The translations under genes were made by a program, and so were the position numbers. From assembly GCA_947630545.1 (NCBI GenBank), contig CANRHX010000011.1, positions 1-46,343 of the forward strand: a stretch of DNA of 46,343 nt. The letters run 5' to 3'. Each line of letters begins with the position of its first letter. Positions within the stretch are counted from its first letter, which is position 1. The notes under the pieces were generated by a model. It made no database searches and had not been told where the DNA came from. It saw only the letters and a program-made list of their open reading frames with translations. Positions 25,943 to 36,695 of this stretch are shown in pieces. The DNA is from an uncultured Clostridia bacterium (GTDB taxonomy: Bacteria > Bacillota > Clostridia > TANB77 > CAG-508).

Positions 25943-26734
25943 TTATTTCTTAAATAATCTTTTTATTTTTGCAAAAAAGCCTGTTTCCCTTCCTGGAATT
26001 GTTACTTCTATTTTTTCGCCTAATACTCTTTTGGCAATTTCTATGTAGGCTTTACCTGATGGAGCTTTTCTATTTTGGATTACAGGTTCTCCTTTATTTG
26101 TTTGTGTTATTATATATTCATCATCTGGAACAACACCAATAAGATCTATTGATAGAAGGTCAACAATGTCATCAACATCCATCATCTCACCCTTTTTTAC
26201 CATATTAGGTCTTATTCTGTTTACTACTAATTCTGGATTTTTAATTTCTGATGATTCTAATAATCCAATTATTCTGTCTGCATCTCTTATTGCTGAAATT
26301 TCTGCAGTTGTTACTACTATTGCTCTGTCTGCTCCTGCTATTGCGTTTTTAAATCCTTGTTCAATTCCTGCTGGACAATCTATAAGTATGTAATCGAATT
26401 CTTCTTTTAGTGTGCTTGTTAATTCTTTCATTTGTTCTTCATTTACGGCGCTTTTATCTCTAGTTTGGGCTGCTGGTAGTAGGTATAATTCTTTGAATCT
26501 TTTATCTTTTATTAAAGCTTGTCTTAGTTTGCATTTTTTTTCTACAACATCTACTATGTCATATACTATTCTGTTTTCTAGTCCCATTACAACGTCTAGG
26601 TTTCTTAAACCAATATCAGTGTCTACAAGTACAACTTTCTTACCTTCAACGGCCAAGCTTGATCCAAGATTTGCAGTTGTTGTTGTTTTTCCTACTCCAC
26701 CTTTTCCTGATGTTATAACAATTACTTCTCCCAT
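25943..26734 (-). CDS. minD: Septum-site ATPase MinD
   Basis: 263 residues from the ATG at 26734, with AAGGAGG upstream; longer open frame to 26830 lacks a site and would read through the promoter. Deviant Walker A ITSGKGGVGKTTTTANLG (about 8-25), DTDIGLRNLDVVMGLE, DYILIDCPAGIEQGF, and a C-terminal amphipathic membrane helix ending FFAKIKRLFKK. MinD binds the membrane and recruits MinC or MinE. minE and rodA follow. No minC precedes; the upstream gene is a surface protein, with a terminator between. Confidence 0.97.
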   Translation of the reverse strand: MGEVIVITSGKGGVGKTTTTANLGSSLAVEGKKVVLVDTDIGLRNLDVVMGLENRIVYDIVDVVEKKCKLRQALIKDKRFKELYLLPAAQTRDKSAVNEEQMKELTSTLKEEFDYILIDCPAGIEQGFKNAIAGADRAIVVTTAEISAIRDADRIIGLLESSEIKNPELVVNRIRPNMVKKGEMMDVDDIVDLLSIDLIGVVPDDEYIITQTNKGEPVIQNRKAPSGKAYIEIAKRVLGEKIEVTIPGRETGFFAKIKRLFKK

Positions 26735-26779
26735 AACTTTCCTCCTTAGGATTTTAAAAACATAATTTTTAATATCTAT

Positions 26780-26808
26780 ATAATACAACGAAAGTGGCAA
26801 AAAGTCAA
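26780..26808 (-). promoter_or_regulatory. Sigma-A type promoter of minD-minE-rodA
   Basis: On the minus strand, TTGACT (26808-26803), 17 bases, then TATTAT (26785-26780). The -35 box is part of the right arm of the upstream gene's terminator. Confidence 0.75.
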
Positions 26809-26838
26809 TGAATTTTACATAAAAATTCATTGACTTTT
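26799..26838 (-). terminator. Terminator of the thioester surface-protein gene
   Basis: AAAAGTCAATGAATTTT pairs with its complement over a 5-base loop, followed on the minus strand by TTTTTGCC. It starts seven bases after the stop, confirming that the coding sequence ends at LPVTGM. Confidence 0.85.
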
Positions 26839-26845
26839 GTTTTTT

Positions 26846-28162
26846 CTACATCCCAGTTACTGGTAATTTCTTTACAGTCTTAGTGCTTTTAACTTCTGTC
26901 TTTTGCAATTGTTTACTTACCGTAACTTCTTTTTCAGATTTTTCTACTTCTATTTTTGTTTCTTTAGAATTGTTTACTGTAATGTTGAATTCTTCATTTA
27001 ATTCAACATTAATCTCAATATCTTCATCATATAGAATATATCCGTCTAATGTACTTACTTCTCTCAAATAATATTTTCCCGGTAAAATAGGTTTAATTTC
27101 TATCTTACCTTCAGAATTTGTTTTTAACCCGGAATTTACTACTCGTTTATTTTCGTCTAATAAATCAAATACAACACCTTCTAATGGCTTTTTAGTATTT
27201 TTATCTTGTTTATATACAACTATTTTCGTTTTATTTTCACCATAACTGTCTTGAATAGATGATTTTCCTTCTTCGTATTCTAAAGTTGTTAATGCATAGT
27301 CTTGTAAATTAGATTTTGGTGCTTTACCATATAGTATTGGTTTTGTATTTAATTCTGATTTTATATTTAATATAAAATCTCCATTATTGTTTAAATTCCT
27401 TATTGGAATTAATACTTTAAATTTTTCTCCTTTATTAAATGTAGTTTTCTCTTTATTTTTTTCATCTGCTAGTTTTATTCCTTCTGGAAGATCTGATTTT
27501 GCCGTTTTTTCTATAGATATTGTATAATTTTTGTAATCAGAATTTGCTTCTACTGAATAAGTTTTTGAAACATAATTTTTATCTATTTCATCTTCTTTCC
27601 ATGTTGATACATTTTTATTTATTGTAATAGTTGTTTCTAATTTTGTTTCAGTTGAATTTTGAGCGTTTGAAATTATTGATTTCATGGCATTTAATGTTCT
27701 TTTTCCAGCCTCTCCTATTGCCTCATAATCACTTGGTTTATTTCCATGTATATAACAATAAATCGCTTGTTTTGTTGCACTAAATGCTTCATATTTTGTT
27801 TTACAACCCAACTCACTTATTGTTTTATATGGATAACCATTTATTATTCTTCTCCATAAACCAACATCTGTTACATATTTATTTACTGAAACTGCATAAT
27901 CATCTACCATTCCTACTCCTGAAAGATTTCTATTTAAACAATATGCAGGATATTCTTTTCCATTATCATTATATGTTACATAAGCTGTTACTACTTCAAC
28001 TCCTTTATATTTTAATAGAGCTCCACAATCTCCTGAATTTTTAAGTTGTATATTGCTTCCTAATTCTGCAGCATATACGCTATTTTCTAATCCTAAAAAA
28101 TTAAGTAAAAGTGTTGCTATTATTGTAATTAATGTTACTAATATCTTCTTTATTTTTTTCAA
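26846..28162 (-). CDS. Thioester-domain surface protein ending in LPVTGM
   Basis: 438 residues, TTG start with AGAGG upstream. Signal peptide about 1-32. Residues about 33-170 resemble a thioester domain: EYPAYCLN supplies the Cys and SATKQAIYCYI the Gln that would make the internal bond used to attach covalently to host or other surfaces. A middle beta domain follows, then a SpaA/prealbumin-like domain (VVYKQDKNTKKPLEGVVFDL, GKYYLREV). It ends KKLPVTGM and stops: the sortase motif is there, but no membrane segment or basic tail. Directly downstream of a sortase gene (36 bases), which is its probable partner. Confidence 0.82.
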   Translation of the reverse strand: MKKIKKILVTLITIIATLLLNFLGLENSVYAAELGSNIQLKNSGDCGALLKYKGVEVVTAYVTYNDNGKEYPAYCLNRNLSGVGMVDDYAVSVNKYVTDVGLWRRIINGYPYKTISELGCKTKYEAFSATKQAIYCYIHGNKPSDYEAIGEAGKRTLNAMKSIISNAQNSTETKLETTITINKNVSTWKEDEIDKNYVSKTYSVEANSDYKNYTISIEKTAKSDLPEGIKLADEKNKEKTTFNKGEKFKVLIPIRNLNNNGDFILNIKSELNTKPILYGKAPKSNLQDYALTTLEYEEGKSSIQDSYGENKTKIVVYKQDKNTKKPLEGVVFDLLDENKRVVNSGLKTNSEGKIEIKPILPGKYYLREVSTLDGYILYDEDIEINVELNEEFNITVNNSKETKIEVEKSEKEVTVSKQLQKTEVKSTKTVKKLPVTGM

Positions 28163-28198
28163 TTTATATCCTCTCTTTCTTTTATCTAACTTATTTTA

Positions 28199-28852
28199 TT
28201 AATTCAAAATTTCTACTGCTTGAACGCATCTTCTGTATTCTGGTTGATTTTCTACACAGGTTATAAGTGTAATTTTATTATCTTCTGTATTTTCTAATAA
28301 TGTCCAATCTGTATCTTTTATTATCTTTAGTGTTTTTACTTCATATTTCCTTTGCTTGCCTTTATATTTATATATTATTTCATCTCCTTCTTGTAATTTT
28401 TTTAAATCATGGAAGTAGTTTACTTTATAACCTCTGTTATGTGCTGCAAGCCCAATATTTCCATTATCTTTTGTTGTTTCTTCAAAATGTCCTACATAAG
28501 CATTCATTGTTTCTATACTTGTTCCTTCTGCTATTGGAGCTTTTAAATTTATCTTTGGTATTTCAATTTGCCAATCATAAGATTTTTGATCGTTTATACG
28601 ATTTTCATCATTTTGCTTTTGTTCATTAGTATTTTTATCATTTTGTTCATTAGTATTTTCTTGTTCTTTTGTTCCTTCTTTAATACTATTGTTTTTTATT
28701 TGTTCTATTTGGGCTTGAAATTGATTAATTACAAAAAATTCTTTTGAATCAATTTTTTGGATAGAAAAAATATAATTATTTAAAATATAAAATATAATTA
28801 TTGAAATAATTAAGCTTACAGTATTTATGTATCTTTTGGTAAAGTTAATCAT
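28199..28852 (-). CDS. Class D-like sortase
   Basis: 217 residues with an N-terminal membrane segment (about 11-30) and a Glu/Asn/Lys-rich spacer (about 55-90). Sortase core: EIPKINLKAPI, the catalytic His in GLAAHNRGY (about 139), the catalytic Cys in ITLITCVENQPEYRRC, with the Arg in YRRC. Sortases cut LPxTG and join the Thr to cell wall or pilin. The TLxTC form and genetic pairing with the following surface-protein gene point to class D. The ribosome site is weak. Confidence 0.88.
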   Translation of the reverse strand: MINFTKRYINTVSLIISIIIFYILNNYIFSIQKIDSKEFFVINQFQAQIEQIKNNSIKEGTKEQENTNEQNDKNTNEQKQNDENRINDQKSYDWQIEIPKINLKAPIAEGTSIETMNAYVGHFEETTKDNGNIGLAAHNRGYKVNYFHDLKKLQEGDEIIYKYKGKQRKYEVKTLKIIKDTDWTLLENTEDNKITLITCVENQPEYRRCVQAVEILN

Positions 28853-29068
28853 GCATACAGCTTCACCTACCTTTTATTTAATTTTTTTAATTTTGGAAAT
28901 TTTTAAGATAAAATTTTTTCGAAAAAATATTGATAAAAATAACTCTAAAAAAATAATACAATACTTTTTTTGATTTGTAAAGCTTTTTTCATCGACAAAA
29001 TACGACAAAACTACTTGAATATATTGTTTTTTATGGGTTTGTTTGATATTAATTTTTGCAATAATATA

Positions 29069-29722
29069 TCATAATTGTAAAAATTTTAATACATCATTAT
29101 AATTTGTTGCAGGAATTGCTCCATCTTTAATTAGATTGTTTGTTCCTATAGAATTTAAAGAATTTATATTTCCAGGAACTGAAAATACATCTTTACCCTG
29201 TTCCATTGCAAAGTCTGCTGTAATTAATGATCCACTTTTTTCTTTTGCTTCTACTACTATAATTCCACTGCTTATTCCACTTATAATTCTATTTCTTGCA
29301 GGGAAATTCTTTTTATCAGGTTTAGTTCCTAAGGGGTATTCTGAAATTATTACCCCACCTGTTTCCAATATCTGCTTAGCTAATTTTTCATTTTCTTTTG
29401 GGTAAATAATGTCCAATCCGCATCCTACAACTGCAATAGTTTTACCTTTTGCTTGTAACGCTCCAATGTGTGAAAAGCTATCTATTCCTTTTGCTAAGCC
29501 ACTTACAATATTAAAATCATTTTTTGCTAAATTGTATGCAAAGTATTTAGCAGCACTTTTTCCATATTGGGTTGGTTCTCTACAGCCAACTATTGCAATA
29601 CTAGGATTATTTAGAATATCAATATTTCCTTGAATATATAAACATTTTGGTGGATCATATATTTGCCTAAGAAGCTTGGGATACTTTTGGTCTTGAATTG
29701 TTATTTTTTGAATTTCATGCAT
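29069..29722 (-). CDS. dprA: DprA, minimal form
   Basis: 217 residues against about 290-370 usual. DprA loads RecA on incoming single-stranded DNA during transformation. The Rossmann core is complete: YPKLLRQIYDPPKCLYIQGN, AIVGCREPTQYGK, VSGLAKGIDSFSHIGAL, TIAVVGCGLDIIYPKEN, SEYPLGTKPDKKNFPARNRIISG and AKEKSGSLITADFAMEQGKDVFSVPGN (landmarks). It lacks the N-terminal SAM-like and C-terminal winged-helix domains. No CGG codon is present. Follows folD by 41 bases. Confidence 0.93.
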   Translation of the reverse strand: MHEIQKITIQDQKYPKLLRQIYDPPKCLYIQGNIDILNNPSIAIVGCREPTQYGKSAAKYFAYNLAKNDFNIVSGLAKGIDSFSHIGALQAKGKTIAVVGCGLDIIYPKENEKLAKQILETGGVIISEYPLGTKPDKKNFPARNRIISGISSGIIVVEAKEKSGSLITADFAMEQGKDVFSVPGNINSLNSIGTNNLIKDGAIPATNYNDVLKFLQL

Positions 29723-29763
29723 TAGTATATTTTATCACTTCCCTTCTCTTTTATTTTTAATAG

Positions 29764-30618
29764 TTATAACATTTTTCCAAAATTATTGGCTGATTTAATA
29801 ACATTATTCATAAGCATTGCAACAGTCATAGGACCTACTCCTCCAGGAACAGGTGTTATATAACTTGTTTTTTCTTTTACATTTTCAAAATCAACATCTC
29901 CACATAATTTGTTGTTTTCATCTCTATTTATTCCGACATCTATAACAACAGCTCCATCTTTAATCATATCTGCTGTTACAAATTTTGGTTTTCCAATAGC
30001 TGAAATTACTATGTCAGCTTTTTTAGTATATTCTTTTAAATTTTTAGTTCTTGAATGGCAAACAGTAACTGTTGCATTTTTATTTAAGCAACATTGAATT
30101 AATGGTTTACCAACAATGTTACTTCTACCTAGTATTACAACATTTTTGCCTTCTAATTCAATGTTATATTCTTCAAACATTTTAATTACACCATAAGGTG
30201 TACAAGATACAAATGTATCTTGTCCCAAAGCAAGTTTTCCTACGTTAGTTGGATGAAAACCATCTACATCCTTTTTATATGATATTGTTCTAAATGCTTC
30301 ATTTATATCCAGATTTTTAGGAATAGGACTTTGAAGCAATATACCGCTTACATCATCTCTTTTATTTAAATCTTCTATTAGTGAAATTAGCTGTGTTTGA
30401 GTTGTATTTTCGCCTAATAGAAATTCCTCATATTCTATTCCAACTTCTTCACAAGCTTTATTTTTATTTCTTACATAAACTTTTGATGCAGGATTGTCTC
30501 CAACCATTATTACTGCTAATTTTGGATATATTCCTTTATTTTTTAAATTATCACAATCTATTTTTAAATTTTGTCTAATTTTTTTTGCTAATTCTTTTCC
30601 ATCAATTATTACCGTCAT
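29764..30618 (-). CDS. folD: Methylene-THF dehydrogenase/cyclohydrolase FolD
   Basis: 284 residues from the ATG at 30618, chosen over the GTG at 30642 because AAGGAT sits properly upstream and the GTG would overlap the previous gene. It interconverts methylene- and formyl-THF using NADP. Signatures: DNPASKVYVRNKNKACEEVGI with the catalytic Lys, LLQSPIPKNL, KDVDGFHPTNVG, VVILGRSNIVGKP, and the C-terminal TPVPGGVGPMTVAMLMNN. Length is usual. Part of a ligA-(79-residue)-folD-dprA run. Confidence 0.96.
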   Translation of the reverse strand: MTVIIDGKELAKKIRQNLKIDCDNLKNKGIYPKLAVIMVGDNPASKVYVRNKNKACEEVGIEYEEFLLGENTTQTQLISLIEDLNKRDDVSGILLQSPIPKNLDINEAFRTISYKKDVDGFHPTNVGKLALGQDTFVSCTPYGVIKMFEEYNIELEGKNVVILGRSNIVGKPLIQCCLNKNATVTVCHSRTKNLKEYTKKADIVISAIGKPKFVTADMIKDGAVVIDVGINRDENNKLCGDVDFENVKEKTSYITPVPGGVGPMTVAMLMNNVIKSANNFGKML

Positions 30619-30634
30619 TTTTGATTCATCCTTT

Positions 30635-30874
30635 CTATTCACTTATAATTTTATACTCAATATCTTCCATATTGGGGAACATTTCTTTAACTCTTTTCAA
30701 AGTCAACATAGACATTTTTGGTTGAGGATTTTTATCATTAGTTGAAAGCAACTTTTGTGTATAGCAATTAGGAGCAGTCTTAAACAATAAATATCTATTT
30801 CTTACAAAAGTATAATAAATTTGGTATCCATTATTTAAATCCTCCCACATCATTTCAAATGTATATTCTTGCAT
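30635..30874 (-). CDS. Small conserved-looking protein, unknown
   Basis: 79 residues, no membrane segment; aromatic-rich N-terminal half (MWEDLNNGYQIYYTFVRNRYLLFKT, given only as landmark YQIYYTF). I recognise no family. It begins one base after the ligA stop and ends 16 bases before folD, so it is embedded in the operon and is very probably real. Codon use matches its neighbours. Confidence 0.65.
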   Translation of the reverse strand: MQEYTFEMMWEDLNNGYQIYYTFVRNRYLLFKTAPNCYTQKLLSTNDKNPQPKMSMLTLKRVKEMFPNMEDIEYKIISE

Positions 30875-30875
30875 T

Positions 30876-32885
<2,010 letters not shown>

Positions 32886-32930
32886 TTACAGTATTCCTTT
32901 CTCGATTTTTCTTATTATACACAATTTATA

Positions 32931-32967
32931 AAAAAAAATAAAGGAATTTTAATAAATTCCTTTATTT
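32931..32967 (-). terminator. Terminator of the second sortase
   Basis: AAATAAAGGAATTT pairs with AAATTCCTTTATTT over a short loop, followed on the minus strand by eight T. It lies 12 bases after the sortase stop and just before ligA. Confidence 0.85.
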
Positions 32968-32979
32968 ATATTTATATTA

Positions 32980-33675
32980 TTATTCTTCTCTTGCTAAAAG
33001 AATTAATCTTGCACTACTATCATCTGTACAAGTTGAAAGTGTTATTTCTGCTTTACCATTTGTATCTCTTTGATAGAATGATGTATCTTCTGGTGTGGCT
33101 TGAAATTTTTTATAGATTTTGTAAGTTTTTTGTTTTCCTTCATAATCTGTAATATAAATTTTATCACCACTACTTAATTTTTTATTATTTGAGAAAAACT
33201 GTCCATTTCTATAATTATGTCCTATTATTACAGTATTTCCAACTTGGTTAAGTCCTGCACCATAAAGTAATACTACTGATTTTTCTAATGAACCATTTGA
33301 TAGTTTTTCTAATATAGGATATGATACATTAGTTTTTGGTATTTTTATTGTACCTGCTACAGTATAACCTTGATATTTCTTTTTAACTCTACTTGTTGCT
33401 GTACTAGTTGAATTTCCAGATGAACTAGTTCCTTCTATTTCATCTAATGGATTGTTATCATTATCTGAAGTTGAATTTGTTCCTTGATTTGATGGTATAC
33501 CTGAATCTGTAGCTACTTCATCTCCTGTGTAATTATCTACAAAGTCTGCAGCTTCTTGCGTAGAGTTACTTTCTACAAAATAATTATATCCTAAAAAACC
33601 TAATAATCCAATTATTGAAACTATTACTACTACTAAAATTATAGTTAAAAGTTTATTATATTTACTCTCAAACAT
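32980..33675 (-). CDS. Second sortase, class D or B-like
   Basis: 231 residues. Membrane segment about 10-30, Ser/Thr/Asn-rich stalk about 50-105, then the sortase barrel: YTVAGTIKIPKTNVSYPILE, the catalytic His in VIIGHNYRNGQFFS (about 168), the catalytic Cys in ITLSTCTDDSSARL with Arg six residues on. GGAGG upstream of the ATG. No LPxTG substrate gene is adjacent, unlike the sortase at 28.2 kb; the class is uncertain. Confidence 0.88.
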   Translation of the reverse strand: MFESKYNKLLTIILVVVIVSIIGLLGFLGYNYFVESNSTQEAADFVDNYTGDEVATDSGIPSNQGTNSTSDNDNNPLDEIEGTSSSGNSTSTATSRVKKKYQGYTVAGTIKIPKTNVSYPILEKLSNGSLEKSVVLLYGAGLNQVGNTVIIGHNYRNGQFFSNNKKLSSGDKIYITDYEGKQKTYKIYKKFQATPEDTSFYQRDTNGKAEITLSTCTDDSSARLILLAREE

Positions 33676-33741
33676 AATTTTACCTCCAATTCTCCCTTTA
33701 TATATTTATTATAACATATTTTTACAAAAAAGTGTATAGTT

Positions 33742-34086
33742 TTAGATAAATTTATTTTTTAGATTTTCTCCCGCTAAAACATGGAAATGTATATGCATTA
33801 CCTCTTGTCCTCCGTCTTTACCACAATTTACTATAACTTTGAATCCTTTTTCCTTAAATCCTTTTTCCTCTGCAATTTTATTAATAATTCCATAAATCTT
33901 TCCAACTAGAGCTTCATCTTGCTTTTCCATATGAGCTATAGAAGCTATGTGTTTTTTTGGTATTACTAAAATATGAATAGCTGCAACTGGATTTATATCG
34001 TAAAATGCTAAAACATCATCATCTTCATAAACTTTATTTGCAGGTATTTCTCCTTTTGCAATTTTACAAAATAAACAATCATCCAT
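33742..34086 (-). CDS. HIT-family nucleotide-binding protein (HinT-like)
   Basis: 114 residues. HinT-type enzymes hydrolyse nucleoside phosphoramidates. The N-terminal zinc-type Cys pair DDCLFCKIAKGEIP, ILVIPKKHIAS and the histidine triad HIHFHVLAGE (about 99-108) are complete. It follows alaS by 50 bases on the same strand. Confidence 0.95.
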   Translation of the reverse strand: MDDCLFCKIAKGEIPANKVYEDDDVLAFYDINPVAAIHILVIPKKHIASIAHMEKQDEALVGKIYGIINKIAEEKGFKEKGFKVIVNCGKDGGQEVMHIHFHVLAGENLKNKFI

Positions 34087-34136
34087 TTTCTTCTTTCCTT
34101 TCTTTTTTATGCTTTTAAACTTTTAATTATTACTAA

Positions 34137-35891
34137 TTAAATTATTACAGCTTTAATACGTCTTATTCCAGCAGAACTTGCTTCTTCTTTTTTTATTTTA
34201 AATGTTCCTATTTCAGCTGTATGTTTTACATGTGGTCCTCCACATAACTCTTTTGAAATATCTCCAATTGAATATACTGTAACTATATCAGGATATTTTT
34301 CTATAAACATACATTCTGCACCAGATTTTAGTGCTTCTTCTTTAGTCATTTCTTTTACTGTAACAGCTAAATCTTCTTTTATCCATTGATTAACTATTTC
34401 TTCTACTTTTTGTTTTTCTTCATCTGTTAATTTATGATCACAATTGAAGTCAAATCTCATTCTTTCTGTAGTAATATTTGAGCCTCTTTGGTGTGTATCA
34501 GGTCCTACAACTAATTTTAATGCTGCATTTAAAAGGTGTGTTGCTGTGTGATATTTTGTTTCTATTTCACTGTTTCCAGCTAAACCTCCTTTAAATTTTT
34601 GTGTTGACCCTTGCCTTGATTTTTCTTGATGAGCTTTGAATAATTCATTAAATTCTTTCATATCAACTTCCATATTATTTTCTTCTGCAAGTTCTTTTGT
34701 TACTTCTGGTGGAAATCCGTATGTATCGTATAGTTTGAAAACTACATTTCCATCTATCTTAGCTTTTCCTTCTGATTTACTATTATTCATTGCTTTTATA
34801 AACTCTTTTTCTCCATGAACTAAAGTTTTTACAAATTTGTCTTTTTCTTCTACTATAGTATTGATTATTATTTCTTTATTTTTTTCTAATTCTGGATACA
34901 TTTCTTTTAAATTTTGGATATATATTTCTATTAATGTAGAAATTTCTACTAAATCTATTTGTAGTTTGTTCATGTGTCTAACCATTCTACGTATTAGTCT
35001 TCTTAAAACATAACCTCTATCTACATTGCTTGGCTTTCCACCATCTGAAATAATCATTATGCTTGAACGCAAATGTTCTGCAACTATTCTTCTGCTTTCA
35101 ATTATATCAACTTTTTGTAATTGTTCTAATTTTTCCATAACAGGTTTAAACAATTCTGTATCAAATGGTGTATCTACTCCTTGCAATAACATTGCCATTC
35201 TTTCTAATCCAAGCCCTGTATCAACATTTTGTTGTGAAAGTTTTGTATATTTCCCATCTTTGTCTTTGAAATATTCCATAAATACGTTATTCCATATTTC
35301 AACGTATTTTCCACAATCGCAACTAGGCTGGCAATCTGGCGAACACGCTGGCTTTCCTGTGTCATAAAACATTTCTGTATCTGGTCCACATGGTCCTTCT
35401 TCTCCTGCAATCCACCAATTATCATCTTTTCCATAATAATATATATGTCCATCTAGTATTCCTGCTTTTTTCCAACATTCAGCTGCCTTTTCATCTCTTG
35501 GACAATCTTTATCTCCTGCAAATACAGTAACTGATAATTTTTCTACTGGAATCTGTAACTCTTTTGTTAAAAAGTCAAAACTCATCTGTATTGATTCTTC
35601 TTTAAAATAATCTCCAAGTGACCAGTTTCCAAGCATTTCAAAGTAAGTTAAATGCCTATTATCCCCTACTTCATCTATATCATTTGTCCTTAAACATTTT
35701 TGATAATCTGTAAGTCTTGTTCCCTCTGGATGTTTTTGACCTAATAGATATGGAACTAATGGTTGCATTCCTGCCGTTGTGAATAAAACTGATGGATCGT
35801 TTTCTGGAATTAATGGTGCTGAAGGAATTACTTTATGCCCTTTACCTTCAAAAAATTTTAAATATTTGTTTCTTATATCAATTGCTTTCAT
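34137..35891 (-). CDS. alaS: Alanyl-tRNA synthetase, short form without C-terminal domain
   Basis: 584 residues against about 870 usual. Catalytic domain: FFEGKGHKVIPSAPL, FTTAGMQPLVPYLLG, NDIDEVGDNRHLTYFEMLGNWS, GLGLERMAM. tRNA-recognition helices, then the editing domain with HTATHLLNAAL (about 453) and CGGPHVKHTAEIG (about 552). It stops just after (RRIKAVII), so the DHHA1 oligomerisation and tRNA-elbow domain is absent. No CGG or frameshift lies near the end and the HIT gene follows at once, so the shortness is native. Similar short AlaRS are known from some reduced bacteria. Confidence 0.93.
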   Translation of the reverse strand: MKAIDIRNKYLKFFEGKGHKVIPSAPLIPENDPSVLFTTAGMQPLVPYLLGQKHPEGTRLTDYQKCLRTNDIDEVGDNRHLTYFEMLGNWSLGDYFKEESIQMSFDFLTKELQIPVEKLSVTVFAGDKDCPRDEKAAECWKKAGILDGHIYYYGKDDNWWIAGEEGPCGPDTEMFYDTGKPACSPDCQPSCDCGKYVEIWNNVFMEYFKDKDGKYTKLSQQNVDTGLGLERMAMLLQGVDTPFDTELFKPVMEKLEQLQKVDIIESRRIVAEHLRSSIMIISDGGKPSNVDRGYVLRRLIRRMVRHMNKLQIDLVEISTLIEIYIQNLKEMYPELEKNKEIIINTIVEEKDKFVKTLVHGEKEFIKAMNNSKSEGKAKIDGNVVFKLYDTYGFPPEVTKELAEENNMEVDMKEFNELFKAHQEKSRQGSTQKFKGGLAGNSEIETKYHTATHLLNAALKLVVGPDTHQRGSNITTERMRFDFNCDHKLTDEEKQKVEEIVNQWIKEDLAVTVKEMTKEEALKSGAECMFIEKYPDIVTVYSIGDISKELCGGPHVKHTAEIGTFKIKKEEASSAGIRRIKAVII

Positions 35892-36011
35892 TTTATTCCT
35901 CTTTTCATTTTTTAATATGAATTAAGTATATTTCATGTTATGCTTTTTACTTGTATATTCTACTACAAAACCATATATAATTCAAGATTTAATTATAATT
36001 TAGCAAAAATA

Positions 36012-36044
36012 ATCTGCCAAAAGAGCTTTTCCCTTTTGACAGAT
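36012..36044 (-). terminator. Terminator of spoVT
   Basis: ATCTGTCAAAAG pairs with CTTTTGGCAGAT (one mismatch) on the minus strand, followed by TATTTTTG. Five bases after the stop. Confidence 0.8.
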
Positions 36045-36048
36045 CTTG

Positions 36049-36603
36049 TTATATTTCCATTTGACTTCCTAAAAAAGTGGCAGCTGATTGAGCTACTTTT
36101 TTCTCTATATCAGTCATTTTTGTATTAGCATCTTTAGCCATCAATATAACTGTTCCTATTGTATCTCCATTTGAAACAATTGGATATACTACTTGTGAAT
36201 TGTGTTTTCTTTCTTGATTATCATTTTTTGTAATTGGCATTGCCTCATTTCTATTTTCATTACTTGTATAAACTTCTTTATCTTCCATTAATTGTTCTAA
36301 TTCTTGACTTACATCTTGTTCCAAAAATTCTTTTTTAGAGCCACCTGATACAGCGATTATTGAATCTTTGTCTGTTATACATGCTATATGACCTGTCGTT
36401 TTAGATAGCGTCTCTGCATAACCAATTGCAAATTCTGAAAGTTCTCCAATTGGTGAATATTTTTTTAAAATTACTTGTCCTTCTCTATCTGTAAATATTT
36501 CTAAAGGATCTCCTTCTTTTATTCTTAAAGTTTTTCTTATTTCTTTTGGAATTACTACTCTTCCTAAATCATCTATTCTTCTAACAACTCCAGTTGCTTT
36601 CAT
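36049..36603 (-). CDS. spoVT: Stage V sporulation regulator SpoVT
   Basis: 184 residues from the ATG at 36603, with AGGAGG seven bases upstream. The N-terminal AbrB-type swapped-hairpin DNA-binding domain reads MKATGVVRRIDDLGRVVIPKEIRKTLRI (landmark GRVVIPKEIR), followed by a GAF-like domain (AIGYAETLSKTTGHIACIT to SAATFLGSQMEI). SpoVT controls sigma-G-dependent forespore genes, so the organism very probably makes spores. Confidence 0.96.
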   Translation of the reverse strand: MKATGVVRRIDDLGRVVIPKEIRKTLRIKEGDPLEIFTDREGQVILKKYSPIGELSEFAIGYAETLSKTTGHIACITDKDSIIAVSGGSKKEFLEQDVSQELEQLMEDKEVYTSNENRNEAMPITKNDNQERKHNSQVVYPIVSNGDTIGTVILMAKDANTKMTDIEKKVAQSAATFLGSQMEI

Positions 36604-36695
36604 TATATTTCCTCCTATCATTTCATTTTTTGTTTATAATCTTATTATGACAATTTAGGAAAAAAATATACAAAGCATTTTAAAAAAATAATTTT

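Noticed and set aside
34137..35891. AlaRS truncated by the same CGG signal
   Set aside because: No CGG is in frame, and nothing resembling DHHA1 is encoded in any frame in the 50 bases before the next gene.
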